Of a DNA stretch of 43,976 nt, positions 25,509-33,032 are shown piece after piece. Positions within the stretch are counted from its first letter, which is position 1. Every line of letters begins with the position of its first letter. Source of the stretch: Candidatus Desulfovibrio intestinavium (GTDB taxonomy: Bacteria; Desulfobacterota; Desulfovibrionia; Desulfovibrionales; Desulfovibrionaceae); NCBI GenBank assembly GCA_019118345.1, contig DWZD01000025.1:1-43976 (forward strand), read 5' to 3'. Under the pieces are notes generated by a model that worked only from the letters and a program-made list of their open reading frames with translations, did no database searches and was not told the DNA's origin. The position numbers and the translations under genes are program-made.

Positions 25509-26180
25509 ATGAACATTCTTATTTTCGGCCCCAACGGCAGCGGCAAGGGCACGCAGGGCGACCTCGTGAAGCAGAAATACCATCTTGCCCACATCGAATC
25601 CGGGGCCATCTTCCGCGAGCATATCGGCGGCGGCACCGAACTGGGCAAGCAGGCCAAGGCCTATATCGATCGCGGCGACCTTGTGCCGGACGAGATCACC
25701 ATCCCCATGGTGCTGGAAACCCTCAAGACGCGCGGCAAGGACGGCTGGCTGCTGGACGGCTTTCCCCGCAACATGGTGCAGGCCGAAAAGCTCTGGGAAG
25801 CCCTGCAGAAAGAGGGCCTGAAGCTCGATTACGTCATCGAGATCCAGCTGGCCCGCGAAACGGCCAAGAACCGCATCATGGGCCGCCGCCTCTGCAAGAA
25901 CAACAACAATCACCCCAACAACATCTATATTGACGCCATCAAGCCCAACGGCGACGTCTGTCGCGTCTGCGGCGGGGAACTCTCCACCCGCAGCGACGAT
26001 CAGGACGAGGCCGCCATCAACAAGCGTCACGACATTTATTACAACGACGTGGACGGCACCCTGGCCGCTGCCCATTATTTCAAAAAGCTGGCCGATCAGG
26101 GCCTGACCACCTATATCGAGCTGGACGGCTCCGGCAGCATCGACGCCATCAAGGAAACCCTGCTCTCCCGCCTGAAATAG
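25509..26180 (+). CDS. adk: Adenylate kinase with metal-binding LID (Desulfovibrio type)
   Basis: A 223-residue enzyme interconverting ATP, ADP and AMP. The P-loop is GPNGSGKGTQ (8-17), and LLDGFPRN (81-88) and GRRLCK are further family motifs. The LID carries Cys129-X5-His135-X15-Cys151-X2-Cys154, the spacing described for the zinc/cobalt/iron adenylate kinase of Desulfovibrio gigas, so metal binding is likely. AAGGAGG ends at 25503 and fits the second of two tandem ATGs (25509) better than the first (25506). The gene has its own candidate promoter and a strong terminator. The match to Desulfovibrio Adk is among the best taxonomic signals in the window. Confidence 0.97.
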   Translation: MNILIFGPNGSGKGTQGDLVKQKYHLAHIESGAIFREHIGGGTELGKQAKAYIDRGDLVPDEITIPMVLETLKTRGKDGWLLDGFPRNMVQAEKLWEALQKEGLKLDYVIEIQLARETAKNRIMGRRLCKNNNNHPNNIYIDAIKPNGDVCRVCGGELSTRSDDQDEAAINKRHDIYYNDVDGTLAAAHYFKKLADQGLTTYIELDGSGSIDAIKETLLSRLK

Positions 26181-26202
26181 GCTGCCGCCTCCCTGAAATA
26201 CG

Positions 26203-26236
26203 GGCGGAACCGGAGATTTCCGGTTCCGCCTTTTTT
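26203..26236 (+). terminator. Rho-independent terminator after adk
   Basis: GGCGGAACCGGA (26203-26214) and TCCGGTTCCGCC (26219-26230) form a perfect 12-bp stem with a GATT loop and six T. Confidence 0.95.
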
Positions 26237-26278
26237 GTCCGAACCCTCGGGAAAAGCGTTTTTTGCTCAGCCCTGCCC

Positions 26279-26305
26279 TCATTCTTGCCCGGAATCTGCC
26301 GATAC
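26279..26305 (+). promoter_or_regulatory. Possible sigma-28 (FliA)-like promoter
   Basis: GCCGATAC (26298-26305) matches the flagellar-class -10 element GCCGATAA at seven of eight positions. The -35 at the right distance (TCATTCTT, 26279-26286) matches only half of its consensus, so this is tentative. Confidence 0.3.
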
Positions 26306-26380
26306 GAAAAAAGAGTGGCCGCTGTCGGTCGCAGCGGAAAAAACGTCCGCCATTTTCCCGGAGCGGGGGAGGAGGAGCGC

Positions 26381-26950
26381 ATGACCGAAAGCATCATGTC
26401 CCGCAATTTCGTGCACTACGGCAACGGCGGTTCGGAATATACGGAGGCCATGCTGGCCGCCCAGCGGGCGCGCAACAGCATGGCCGCCCGCCAGATGGGG
26501 ATTCTCGCCACCGGCAAGGCCGCAGTGGCCATGCTCGGCCCGGACGCCAGCTATGCGGATATTTCCCGTGTGGGCCGCGAGGCCGGACGCCTCATGGAAG
26601 AGGAAAAGGACACGGCCACACACGAAGCCTCGGAGCGCAATCTCGAGGAACAGAAGGAAAGCATCGAAAAGCGCGCGCAGGAGGCGCTTGCCGGCAGCGA
26701 GGACGGCGCGCCGGCCCCCGATGCCCCCAGCGGAGGAGAAGAGGCCCTGACTGCCGACGCAAGCGACAGCGGCGCACAGGATGCCGTGAGCGACGGCGCG
26801 TCCGGCGACAAGACGGTCAAGACGACGGAAGATCTCATCGCCGAGCAGCAGCGCGCTGAACAACAGGACGCCGGACAACAGGCTGCCGCAACGGCAAGCA
26901 GCGGGGCAACGGCCTCCGGTCTGCAACCGCCCATCCATCTTGTCGCGTAA
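26381..26950 (+). CDS. Acidic, low-complexity protein of unknown function
   Basis: A 189-residue protein. The N-terminal ~75 residues (MSRNFVHYGNGGSEYTEAML, then AARQMGILATGKAAVAMLG) look folded and helical. Residues 78-110 are a charged helix (LMEEEKDTATHEASERNLEE) that could form a coiled coil. The rest, rich in Ala, Asp, Glu, Gly and Gln, looks disordered and ends LQPPIHLVA. There is no signal peptide, no cysteine and no recognised domain. GGAGGAGG upstream supports 26381 over earlier in-frame positions. It is a single-gene unit between the adk terminator and its own terminator. A weak flagellar-type promoter motif upstream hints at, but does not establish, a motility link. Confidence 0.7.
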   Translation: MTESIMSRNFVHYGNGGSEYTEAMLAAQRARNSMAARQMGILATGKAAVAMLGPDASYADISRVGREAGRLMEEEKDTATHEASERNLEEQKESIEKRAQEALAGSEDGAPAPDAPSGGEEALTADASDSGAQDAVSDGASGDKTVKTTEDLIAEQQRAEQQDAGQQAAATASSGATASGLQPPIHLVA

Positions 26951-26967
26951 AGACAGCCCGCACGGGA

Positions 26968-27004
26968 AAGGGGAGAGAAGCGGCATGCTTCCCTCCCCTT
27001 TTTT
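26968..27004 (+). terminator. Terminator after the acidic protein
   Basis: AAGGGGAG (26968-26975) pairs with CTCCCCTT (26993-27000), with an inner stem GAAGC/GCTTC and one mismatch, followed by a T-run to 27004. Confidence 0.8.
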
Positions 27005-27065
27005 GTTGCCTTGTGCGGAACGCGCGGATGTTCCGCGCCGCAGGGGATCTCGTGCCGCCCCGCCG

Positions 27066-28028
27066 TCACAACAGGGGATGGTGGCAGCGCACGCGCCAGC
27101 CCTCGCCCAGCTCCTGCCAGTCCGGCGGCTGGGAACGGCATGCCGCCGTGGCCCGCTCACAGCGCGGATGAAAGGCGCAGCCCGGCGGCGGTGCCAGCGG
27201 ACTGGGCAGCTCGCCGCCCTCCGGCAGTCCGGCAAGGGGCGTGTCCGCGCCGGCTGTGGGCATGGAGGCCACCAGCGCCCGCGTGTAGGGATGCGCGGGC
27301 GTCCGCAAGAGGCGCTCGCGCGGGCCTTCCTCCACCAGACGCCCGAGATACATGACCGCAATGCGCGGGCACATGAAGCTGACCACCGCCAGATCATGCG
27401 AAATGAAGAGATAGGCCGGCCCCATGTCCTCCTGCACGTCCTTGAGCAGGTTGAGCACCTGCGCCTGCACCGAGGCATCCAGCGCGGACACGGGTTCGTC
27501 GCACACCACCACATCCGGCCGGGTCATGAGCGCGCGCGCCACGGCAATGCGTTGGCGCTGGCCGCCGGAAAATTCGTGCGGATAGCGGCGTTCCAGTCCG
27601 GCCAGCCCCACCCGGGCGAACATTTCCGCCACCCGCGCTTCGCGTTCGGCCCGGCTCAGCCCCTTGTCGCGCAGCAGCGGCTCGGCCACCGAGGTGCCCG
27701 CCCGCCAGCGCGGATTGAGGGAGGAAAAGGGATCCTGAAACACCATCTGCACCCGTCCGGCTGCCGCGCTGCGCGGCCCGGCGGGCGGCAGGGCCTGCCC
27801 CTCAAGCAGCACCTCGCCCGCGTCGGGCGAGAGCAGACCGCAGGCCAGACGGCCCAGGGTGGATTTGCCGCAGCCGGATTCCCCCACCAGACCGAGGCTT
27901 TCTCCGGCCCGCAGACAGAGATCGACGCCGGCCACCGCCGTCAGCACGCCGGCGGCACGTCCGAAGCCGCGCCGTACGGCAAAGCGCCGCCAGACATGGC
28001 GCAATTCCAGCAGGGGCGTCCTGTTCAC
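27066..28028 (-). CDS. Oligopeptide/dipeptide-type ABC transporter ATP-binding protein (DppF/OppF-like)
   Basis: A 320-residue ABC ATPase. Walker A is GESGCGKST (49-57), the signature is FSGGQRQR, and Walker B is VVCDEPVSALD. The C-terminal oligopeptide extension is present, with the cysteine pattern C-A-F-H-P-R-C and a third Cys in AACRSQP, typical of OppF and DppF. Such proteins pair with a second ATPase, two permeases and a binding protein to import peptides or, in the Nik branch, nickel. None of these partners is next to it. The GTG start at 28028 is coupled to cobT: the cobT stop and this start share bases (ccGTGAac), and GAGGGG lies 9 bases upstream. Substrate undetermined. Confidence 0.9.
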   Translation of the reverse strand: MNRTPLLELRHVWRRFAVRRGFGRAAGVLTAVAGVDLCLRAGESLGLVGESGCGKSTLGRLACGLLSPDAGEVLLEGQALPPAGPRSAAAGRVQMVFQDPFSSLNPRWRAGTSVAEPLLRDKGLSRAEREARVAEMFARVGLAGLERRYPHEFSGGQRQRIAVARALMTRPDVVVCDEPVSALDASVQAQVLNLLKDVQEDMGPAYLFISHDLAVVSFMCPRIAVMYLGRLVEEGPRERLLRTPAHPYTRALVASMPTAGADTPLAGLPEGGELPSPLAPPPGCAFHPRCERATAACRSQPPDWQELGEGWRVRCHHPLL

Positions 28029-29140
28029 GGCAACGACCCCTCGGAGGACACCGCCGCGCTCTCGAAGGTCGCCATGTCGTTGAAGACGGCGACGGCACAG
28101 CGCAGCAGATGATAGGCCACGGCAGCGCCCGTGCCCTCGCCGAGGCGCATGCCCAGATCCAGCAGGGGTCTGCGGGCAGCCAGCCGGGCAACGGCGGGCA
28201 CATGGCCCGGTTCCGCCGAGGCATGGGACAGCATGGCGTAATCGGCCAGCGCGGGACAGATGCGTTCGGCTGCGGCATAGGCGGCTGAGCAAATGAAACC
28301 GTCCACCAGCACGGGCAGGCGGCAGGAGGCCGCGCCCAGCATGATGCCCGCCATGACGGTCAGTTCATAACCGCCCACCGCCGCCAGCACCGTCAGGGGA
28401 TCATGGGCGGCATGGGCCGCCGGATCAAGGCCGTTGACGGCCAGCGCCCGCCGCACCACCTCGGCCTTGCGGGCCACCATGCGCGCATCGGCCCCGGCCC
28501 CCGGCCCCACGGCATCCTCAGGCGCGACGCCCAGCAGGGCGCCATTGACCGCCGCTGCCGATGTGCTGTTGCCGATGCCCATTTCCCCGGTGGCGAAGCA
28601 GGCATAGCCCTGCGTGGCCAGTTCCCGCACCAGCTCCACGCCCCGGCGCAGGCCCGCCAGACAGCTTTCGCGCGACATGGCCGGGCCTTGGGTCATGTCT
28701 GCCGTGCCGTCGCCCAGCCGGGCGTCCACAAGCATGGGATGCGGCGCAAAGGGGCCGCCCGCGCAGCCTGCGTCCACCACGCGCAAATCCATGCCCGAGA
28801 CGCGGCTCAGCACGTTGACACCGGCGCCGCCCGCGCAGAAATTGGCCACCATCTGCCGGGTCACGATCTGCGGGCAGGGCGAAATGCCCTGCGCCGTCAC
28901 CCCGTGATCCCCGGCCACGGTCAGCATCATGGCCGGGCTGACGGACAGGGGCCGCACCTCGGGCCGCATGGCCGCCAGCCGCCGGGCCAGTTCCTCGAGG
29001 CGGCCCAGACTGCCGCGCGGCTTGGTGAGCTGATCAAGATGCTGCTGGGCGGCGTCCAGGGCCGCCGCATCCACAGGCAAAATCCGCAGGCCGGGCAGGA
29101 TCTCCTCAAGCAGGCGGCAGGATGACGATGCGTTGTTCAT
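28025..29140 (-). CDS. cobT: Nicotinate-nucleotide--dimethylbenzimidazole phosphoribosyltransferase
   Basis: A 371-residue enzyme of typical CobT length. It makes alpha-ribazole phosphate, the lower-ligand nucleotide of cobalamin, from nicotinate mononucleotide and a benzimidazole. Family signatures are LTKPRGSLGRLEELA, VAGDHGVTAQGIS, FATGEMGIGNSTSAAA and MRLGEGTGAAVA, the last with the catalytic glutamate (about 335). The ATG at 29140 lacks a clear ribosome-binding site but matches the conserved N-terminus. The downstream gene on the same strand, an ABC ATPase, overlaps it by four bases, so the two are one operon. No other cobalamin gene is in the window. Confidence 0.95.
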   Translation of the reverse strand: MNNASSSCRLLEEILPGLRILPVDAAALDAAQQHLDQLTKPRGSLGRLEELARRLAAMRPEVRPLSVSPAMMLTVAGDHGVTAQGISPCPQIVTRQMVANFCAGGAGVNVLSRVSGMDLRVVDAGCAGGPFAPHPMLVDARLGDGTADMTQGPAMSRESCLAGLRRGVELVRELATQGYACFATGEMGIGNSTSAAAVNGALLGVAPEDAVGPGAGADARMVARKAEVVRRALAVNGLDPAAHAAHDPLTVLAAVGGYELTVMAGIMLGAASCRLPVLVDGFICSAAYAAAERICPALADYAMLSHASAEPGHVPAVARLAARRPLLDLGMRLGEGTGAAVAYHLLRCAVAVFNDMATFESAAVSSEGSLP

Positions 29141-29272
29141 GGGGCTTGTGTAGCCTGTTGCCGCGCGCGGCGCAAGCGCCCGCCCCTTTACGCCCCCGCC
29201 GCAAGAGGCTATGCAGGAACGGCATCCCCCCCTTGCCCCTGCGACTGTCCCGGCCCCTGCCAAGGAGAAGAT

Positions 29273-30634
29273 ATGAAGCTGCCCCGTCCCTTCCGCTTTC
29301 TGCCGACCCTGCTGCTCGGCGCAAGCCTGACGCTGATCTGCCCCTGCCCGCCTGACGCGCTTGCCGCGCCCGCGCCCGGCAGTCCGCGCCTCACGCCCGT
29401 GGTGCGAGCCGTGCAAAGCGCCGCGCCCGCCGTGGTCAACATCACGAGCACCAGCGTCATTGACGCCGGGCCGCGCTTCATGAGTCCGCTGGAACAATTC
29501 TTCGGGCCGGGCTTCATGCCCTTTGACGGCATGCCCGCCCGCCGCCAAAAGCGCGTGAGCCTGGGTTCCGGCGTCATCGTGGACAGCGCGCACGGCTATG
29601 TGCTCACCAATGCCCATGTCATTTCCGGGGGCGGCGAGGTCATGATCAACCTGCTGGACGGGCGCGAATTTCCGGCCACGGTCAAGGGGGCCGACCCGGA
29701 TTTCGACATTGCCGTGCTGGAAATACAAGGCCCCCACAACCTGCCCGCCATCCGTCCCGCCGAGGCCGCCGACCTCATGCCCGGCGAAACCGTCATCGCC
29801 ATCGGCAATCCCTTCGGCTTCAATCACACGGTCACCACGGGCGTGGTCTCCGCACTGGGCCGTTCCCTGCGCAGCGAAAACGGCATGTTCACCGATCTCA
29901 TCCAGACGGATGCGGCCATCAATCCCGGCAACAGCGGCGGCCCCCTGCTCGATCTGGAAGGCCGCCTCGTGGGCATCAATACCGCCGTGCACGCCAAGGG
30001 CGAGGGCATCGGCTTTGCCATTCCCATCCACAAGGCCCTGCGGGTCATGAGCAATCTGATGGATCACGGCAAGCTGACCCCGCTCTGGCTGGGCCTGCAT
30101 GTGGAAAATCTCGATCAGCGCATGGCTCAGGCCCTCGGCCTGCGCGAGGCGCGCGGCGTACTGGTGGCCGAGGTCTACGCCCGCTCGCCCGCCGCCGCTG
30201 CCGGGCTGGAAGCCGGCGACGTCATCGAGAGCATCAACGGCGTCACCCTCAACGATCGCGGCGACTATCTGAACCTTCTGCGCAACCAGCTGCCCGGCGA
30301 GAGCCTACGTCTGGTGCTGCAGCGCGCGGGCGGCAGGCAGGAATTGCGCCTTGCGCCGGCGGCATTCGACGACGCCACGGCCCGCCGCATCATGGAAGAG
30401 CGCTGGGGCTTTGTCGTTCGCCCCGAAGGCGGCAGGCTGGTCGTGGTTTCGGCCCGTCCCGACGGCCCGGCCCATTTCCTGCGCCGGGGCGACGTGCTGG
30501 CGGGCATCGGCGGCAAGGCCCTGCGCTCGCAGGAAGAACTGCTGCAGGCCTTTCGCCAGCTGCGCCTTGCCGGGCAGGTGCTATTGCAGGTGGAGCGGCA
30601 CGGGCGTCGTTATCATGCGCGCCTTCTGCCCTAG
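29273..30634 (+). CDS. HtrA/DegP-family periplasmic serine protease
   Basis: A 453-residue protein with a signal peptide (PTLLLGASLTLICPCPP, cleavage near ALAAP), a trypsin-like domain and two PDZ domains. The triad is His115 (LTNAHV), Asp145 (DFDIAVL) and Ser221 (NPGNSGGP). The PDZ domains cover about 265-350 and 365-450; ARGVLVAEVYARSPAAAAGL is part of the first. It should degrade or refold misfolded envelope proteins. AAGGAG lies 7 bases before the ATG. DegP, DegQ and MucD share this layout, so I leave the symbol open. A 7-bp hairpin after the stop (GAGGGGA 30684-30690 with TCCCCTC 30699-30705) could help end the transcript. Confidence 0.94.
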   Translation: MKLPRPFRFLPTLLLGASLTLICPCPPDALAAPAPGSPRLTPVVRAVQSAAPAVVNITSTSVIDAGPRFMSPLEQFFGPGFMPFDGMPARRQKRVSLGSGVIVDSAHGYVLTNAHVISGGGEVMINLLDGREFPATVKGADPDFDIAVLEIQGPHNLPAIRPAEAADLMPGETVIAIGNPFGFNHTVTTGVVSALGRSLRSENGMFTDLIQTDAAINPGNSGGPLLDLEGRLVGINTAVHAKGEGIGFAIPIHKALRVMSNLMDHGKLTPLWLGLHVENLDQRMAQALGLREARGVLVAEVYARSPAAAAGLEAGDVIESINGVTLNDRGDYLNLLRNQLPGESLRLVLQRAGGRQELRLAPAAFDDATARRIMEERWGFVVRPEGGRLVVVSARPDGPAHFLRRGDVLAGIGGKALRSQEELLQAFRQLRLAGQVLLQVERHGRRYHARLLP

Positions 30635-30705
30635 GGGCTGCCTGGGACAGCCGTTGCCGGGCGAACTTTTCCGGCCAAAAGGCGAGGGGAAAAGCCCGTC
30701 CCCTC

Positions 30706-30735
30706 TTGACAGGGAACAGGCCGGAAAGCTATCCA
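30706..30735 (+). promoter_or_regulatory. Predicted ferredoxin promoter
   Basis: A perfect TTGACA (30706-30711) is followed after 18 bp by TATCCA (30730-30735), or after 17 bp by CTATCC. It lies about 65 bases before the ferredoxin ATG. Confidence 0.55.
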
Positions 30736-30799
30736 TTGCCAGAGCGGCCCCGGGCCGCAAAAAATGCGGAAACATCCGTTTCAAATCTGGAGGACTCAA

Positions 30800-30988
30800 A
30801 TGGGTTACAATGTGACTGTCGATGCCGACAAGTGCGTGGGCTGTGGCGAATGCGTGGACGTGTGCCCCGTGGAAGTGTACGAAATCAAAGACGGCAAGTC
30901 CGAACCTTCCAATGCCGAAGAATGCCTCGGCTGCGAATCCTGTGTGGAAGTGTGCGAACATAGCGCCATCACCGTGGAAGAAAACTAG
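30800..30988 (+). CDS. 2[4Fe-4S] ferredoxin
   Basis: A 62-residue electron carrier. Two cluster motifs are visible: Cys12, 15, 18, 22 (CVGCGECVDVCP) and Cys42, 45, 48, 52 (CLGCESCVEVCE). The usual proline after the last cysteine is present in the first motif and replaced by Glu in the second. The protein is strongly acidic, as in Desulfovibrio ferredoxins that serve pyruvate:ferredoxin oxidoreductase and other low-potential enzymes. TCTGGAGG lies upstream of the ATG at 30800. It has its own promoter and terminator, fitting high independent expression. Confidence 0.96.
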   Translation: MGYNVTVDADKCVGCGECVDVCPVEVYEIKDGKSEPSNAEECLGCESCVEVCEHSAITVEEN

Positions 30989-31022
30989 GTCGTAAGGGGC
31001 GCATTGCGCTCCCCGCCGTTGT

Positions 31023-31055
31023 GCCGCCGGGCGCTCTCGCGTCTGGCGGCATTTT
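31023..31055 (+). terminator. Terminator after ferredoxin
   Basis: GCCGCCGGGCGC (31023-31034) and GCGTCTGGCGGC (31039-31050) form a 12-bp stem with two G-T pairs and a TCTC loop, followed by ATTTT. It ends only 22 bases before the next gene. Confidence 0.7.
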
Positions 31056-31077
31056 CGCATACGTTCCGGAACCTGCC

Positions 31078-31746
31078 ATGATACCCGATCTGACACCCAT
31101 ATTTCAGCAATACGAGGCGCTGCGCGCCCAGACGGACGCCGTATTCGCCACCGTGCGCAGCCAGTTTCCCCAATGCGTCACCTGCAAGGAAGGCTGCAGC
31201 GACTGCTGCCACGCCCTCTTCGATCTTTCGCTGGTGGAAGCCATGTACCTCAACAGGGCCTTTCAGGCGCATTTCGGCTACGGGCCGGAACGCTCGGCCA
31301 TTCTGGAACGCGCCTCCGAAACGGACAGGCAGCTGACCCGCCTGAAACGCGATCTCTTCCGGGAAGAAAAGGCCGGCAAGAGCGCCGAGGACATCATGGC
31401 CGAGGCCGCGCGCGTCAAGTCCCGCTGCCCCCTGCTGGGCGAGGACGACCGCTGCCTGCTCTACGAGGCCCGGCCCATCACCTGCCGCATTTACGGCGTG
31501 CCCACCTCCATCGCGGGCAAGGGCCATGTCTGCGGCTTTGCCGCCTTTGAAAAGGGGCAGTCCTATCCCACCGTTCATCTGGACAAGATCCAGGATCGCC
31601 TTGCCGACCTGAGTCGCGCCATCGCCGACACCGTGGAAAGCCGCTTCAAGGAGCTGCACGAGGTGTATGTGCCGCTCTCCATGGCCCTGCTGACCCGCTA
31701 TGACGAAGCCTACCTCGGCATCGGCCCGGCCAAGCGCGAGGAGTAG
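31078..31746 (+). CDS. YkgJ-family cysteine-cluster protein
   Basis: A 222-residue protein of the YkgJ (UPF0153) family, which is thought to bind zinc or iron through a cysteine cluster. Cys33-x2-Cys36-x3-Cys40-x2-Cys43-Cys44 gives the family C-x3-C-x2-CC motif. The second half has CPLLGEDDRCLLYEARPITCR and a later GHVCGF, the standard C-P-L-L...C...RP-x-x-C-R pattern. Molecular function is not established for the family. The ATG at 31078 lacks a strong ribosome-binding site. Two bases separate it from the next gene, so it opens a three-gene operon with an unknown protein and a TPR protein. Confidence 0.88.
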   Translation: MIPDLTPIFQQYEALRAQTDAVFATVRSQFPQCVTCKEGCSDCCHALFDLSLVEAMYLNRAFQAHFGYGPERSAILERASETDRQLTRLKRDLFREEKAGKSAEDIMAEAARVKSRCPLLGEDDRCLLYEARPITCRIYGVPTSIAGKGHVCGFAAFEKGQSYPTVHLDKIQDRLADLSRAIADTVESRFKELHEVYVPLSMALLTRYDEAYLGIGPAKREE

Positions 31747-31748
31747 CC

Positions 31749-32150
31749 ATGCCGTCCGTACTCGGTTCCATTCCCGCCACGGTCTTCCGTGACGGCACCC
31801 CCCAGAAGCTCAGCGAAGCCGAAGAACAGCAGAAGCGCGAAATCTACGAAAAGATGAACCCGCGCCGCCGCAAGTTCGTGGACAGGATCGGCTACGAGAA
31901 CTGGGATCCCTTCCAGAAACCCAACGATCCGCTCGATCTGCGCATGGATGTCAGCAAGCGCACCACGCAGCAGCTGGTGCGGGAATTCTTGCAGGAAGCG
32001 GCCCAAAAGGGCCACTACAGCAACGACTACGGACGCGGCGCGCTGGAATGCGCCCTGGGCCTGGTCAACCGGGATGAAAAATATCTGGGCATCCTGGATT
32101 TCTGTCTCTGGTATCATGATCTTCTGAAAAGAGAGGGCCACCTTTCATGA
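31749..32150 (+). CDS. Conserved-looking protein of unknown function
   Basis: A 133-residue soluble protein with one cysteine in each of two C-terminal helices and no export signal. Visible features are a basic patch MNPRRRKFVDRIGYENWDPF (about 36-55), an amphipathic helix RTTQQLVREFLQEAAQKG and the tyrosine/aspartate-rich C-terminus ILDFCLWYHDLLKREG. I do not recognise it. It lies two bases after YkgJ, and its stop overlaps the TPR gene start (ATGA), so the three are translated together. Good codon use and tight packing support a real gene. Confidence 0.8.
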   Translation: MPSVLGSIPATVFRDGTPQKLSEAEEQQKREIYEKMNPRRRKFVDRIGYENWDPFQKPNDPLDLRMDVSKRTTQQLVREFLQEAAQKGHYSNDYGRGALECALGLVNRDEKYLGILDFCLWYHDLLKREGHLS

Positions 32151-32773
32151 AAAAAAGTTACGACGACATCGACGAATACATTGCCGATCTCAAGGCCGAG
32201 ATCGAGGCCAATGATCAGTGCGCCACCCATTATTACAACCTCGGCCTTGCCCTGCTGAGCAAGCGTGACTTCGTGGGTGCTGAGGGGGCCTTCCTCGATG
32301 CGGTGCGCAATTCCCCGCATCTGGCCGAGGCCTATGTGCAGCTTGGCGGCATCTGCCTCGAGCGGGGCGACCTTGAAGGCTGCCTGCGCTACAACGAAGA
32401 AGCCGCCAATTGCCGCGCCAAGTTCCCCGTGCCGTGGAGCAACATCGCCTTTGTCCATATCCAGCGCGGCGAACCGGACAAGGCCATTGCCGCCCTCAAC
32501 AAGGCCCTCAAGTGGGATCCCGATTTCCTCCAGGCCAAGAATGCGCTGGCCACGGCCCACTACATGAAGGCCAACTGGGACACCTGCGAAAAGCTCTGCA
32601 AGGAAATCATCGCCGCCGAGCCCGCCTTTGCCCCGGCCTGGAACAATCTTGCCCTGGCCCAGTTCGAACAGGGCGATTATGCCGCCGCCCGGCAGTCCGT
32701 GCAGGAGGCCGCCCGCCTCGGCTTCGAGGTGCCGCAGGGCTTCCTTGAGGAGCTGGCCCAGCACGGCGCCTGA
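32147..32773 (+). CDS. TPR-repeat protein
   Basis: A 208-residue soluble protein built from about four tetratricopeptide repeats. Examples are ATHYYNLGLALLSKRDFVGA, LAEAYVQLGGICLERGDLEG, VPWSNIAFVHIQRGEPDKAI and APAWNNLALAQFEQGDYAAA, each with the W/L-G-A-P-type spacing of 34 residues. TPR proteins are adaptors. The start ATG overlaps the previous stop by four bases. It is the last gene of the ykgJ operon and may scaffold a complex including the unknown protein and YkgJ, which is inference. Confidence 0.92.
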   Translation: MKKSYDDIDEYIADLKAEIEANDQCATHYYNLGLALLSKRDFVGAEGAFLDAVRNSPHLAEAYVQLGGICLERGDLEGCLRYNEEAANCRAKFPVPWSNIAFVHIQRGEPDKAIAALNKALKWDPDFLQAKNALATAHYMKANWDTCEKLCKEIIAAEPAFAPAWNNLALAQFEQGDYAAARQSVQEAARLGFEVPQGFLEELAQHGA

Positions 32774-32798
32774 TCTCCCCAGCCGCAACGACCGCGAC

Positions 32799-32849
32799 AC
32801 GGGGGAGGGAAGCCCGGCGCCTTGCGCGAGAGGGCTTCTGCTCCCCCGT
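32799..32849 (+). other. Long hairpin after the TPR gene
   Basis: ACGGGGGAG (32799-32807) pairs with CTCCCCCGT (32841-32849), and inside AAGCCC (32810-32815) pairs with GGGCTT (32832-32837). No T-tract follows. It may act with Rho or protect the 3' end of the operon mRNA. Confidence 0.5.
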
Positions 32850-32953
32850 TGCTCATCCCGCCCCGCCATTGCCGCCCTTGCCGCGGCCCTCTGACCTGCG
32901 GCGGGGCGTCTTTCCCAGCCGCCGCCACGGGGGAAGAAAATTCCCGCTCCCAA

Positions 32954-32970
32954 AGGCACACTCCTTGCAA
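32954..32970 (+). promoter_or_regulatory. Predicted sigma-54 (RpoN) promoter
   Basis: aGGCACactccTTGCaa at 32954-32970 matches the -24/-12 consensus GGCAC-N5-TTGC with exact spacing; only the leading T is changed to A. It is 63 bases before the start codon at 33033. Such promoters need an enhancer-binding activator, whose site is not identified. Confidence 0.65.
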
Positions 32971-33032
32971 AGCATAGAGGCGCGGCGTCTTTTGCCGCCC
33001 GTTTTTCCGAGTCTATGTGAAGGAGCGCCTTT

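Noticed and set aside
28025..30100. cobT extended upstream across the HtrA gene
   Set aside because: The extension is antisense to the protease; CobT homology starts at 29140.
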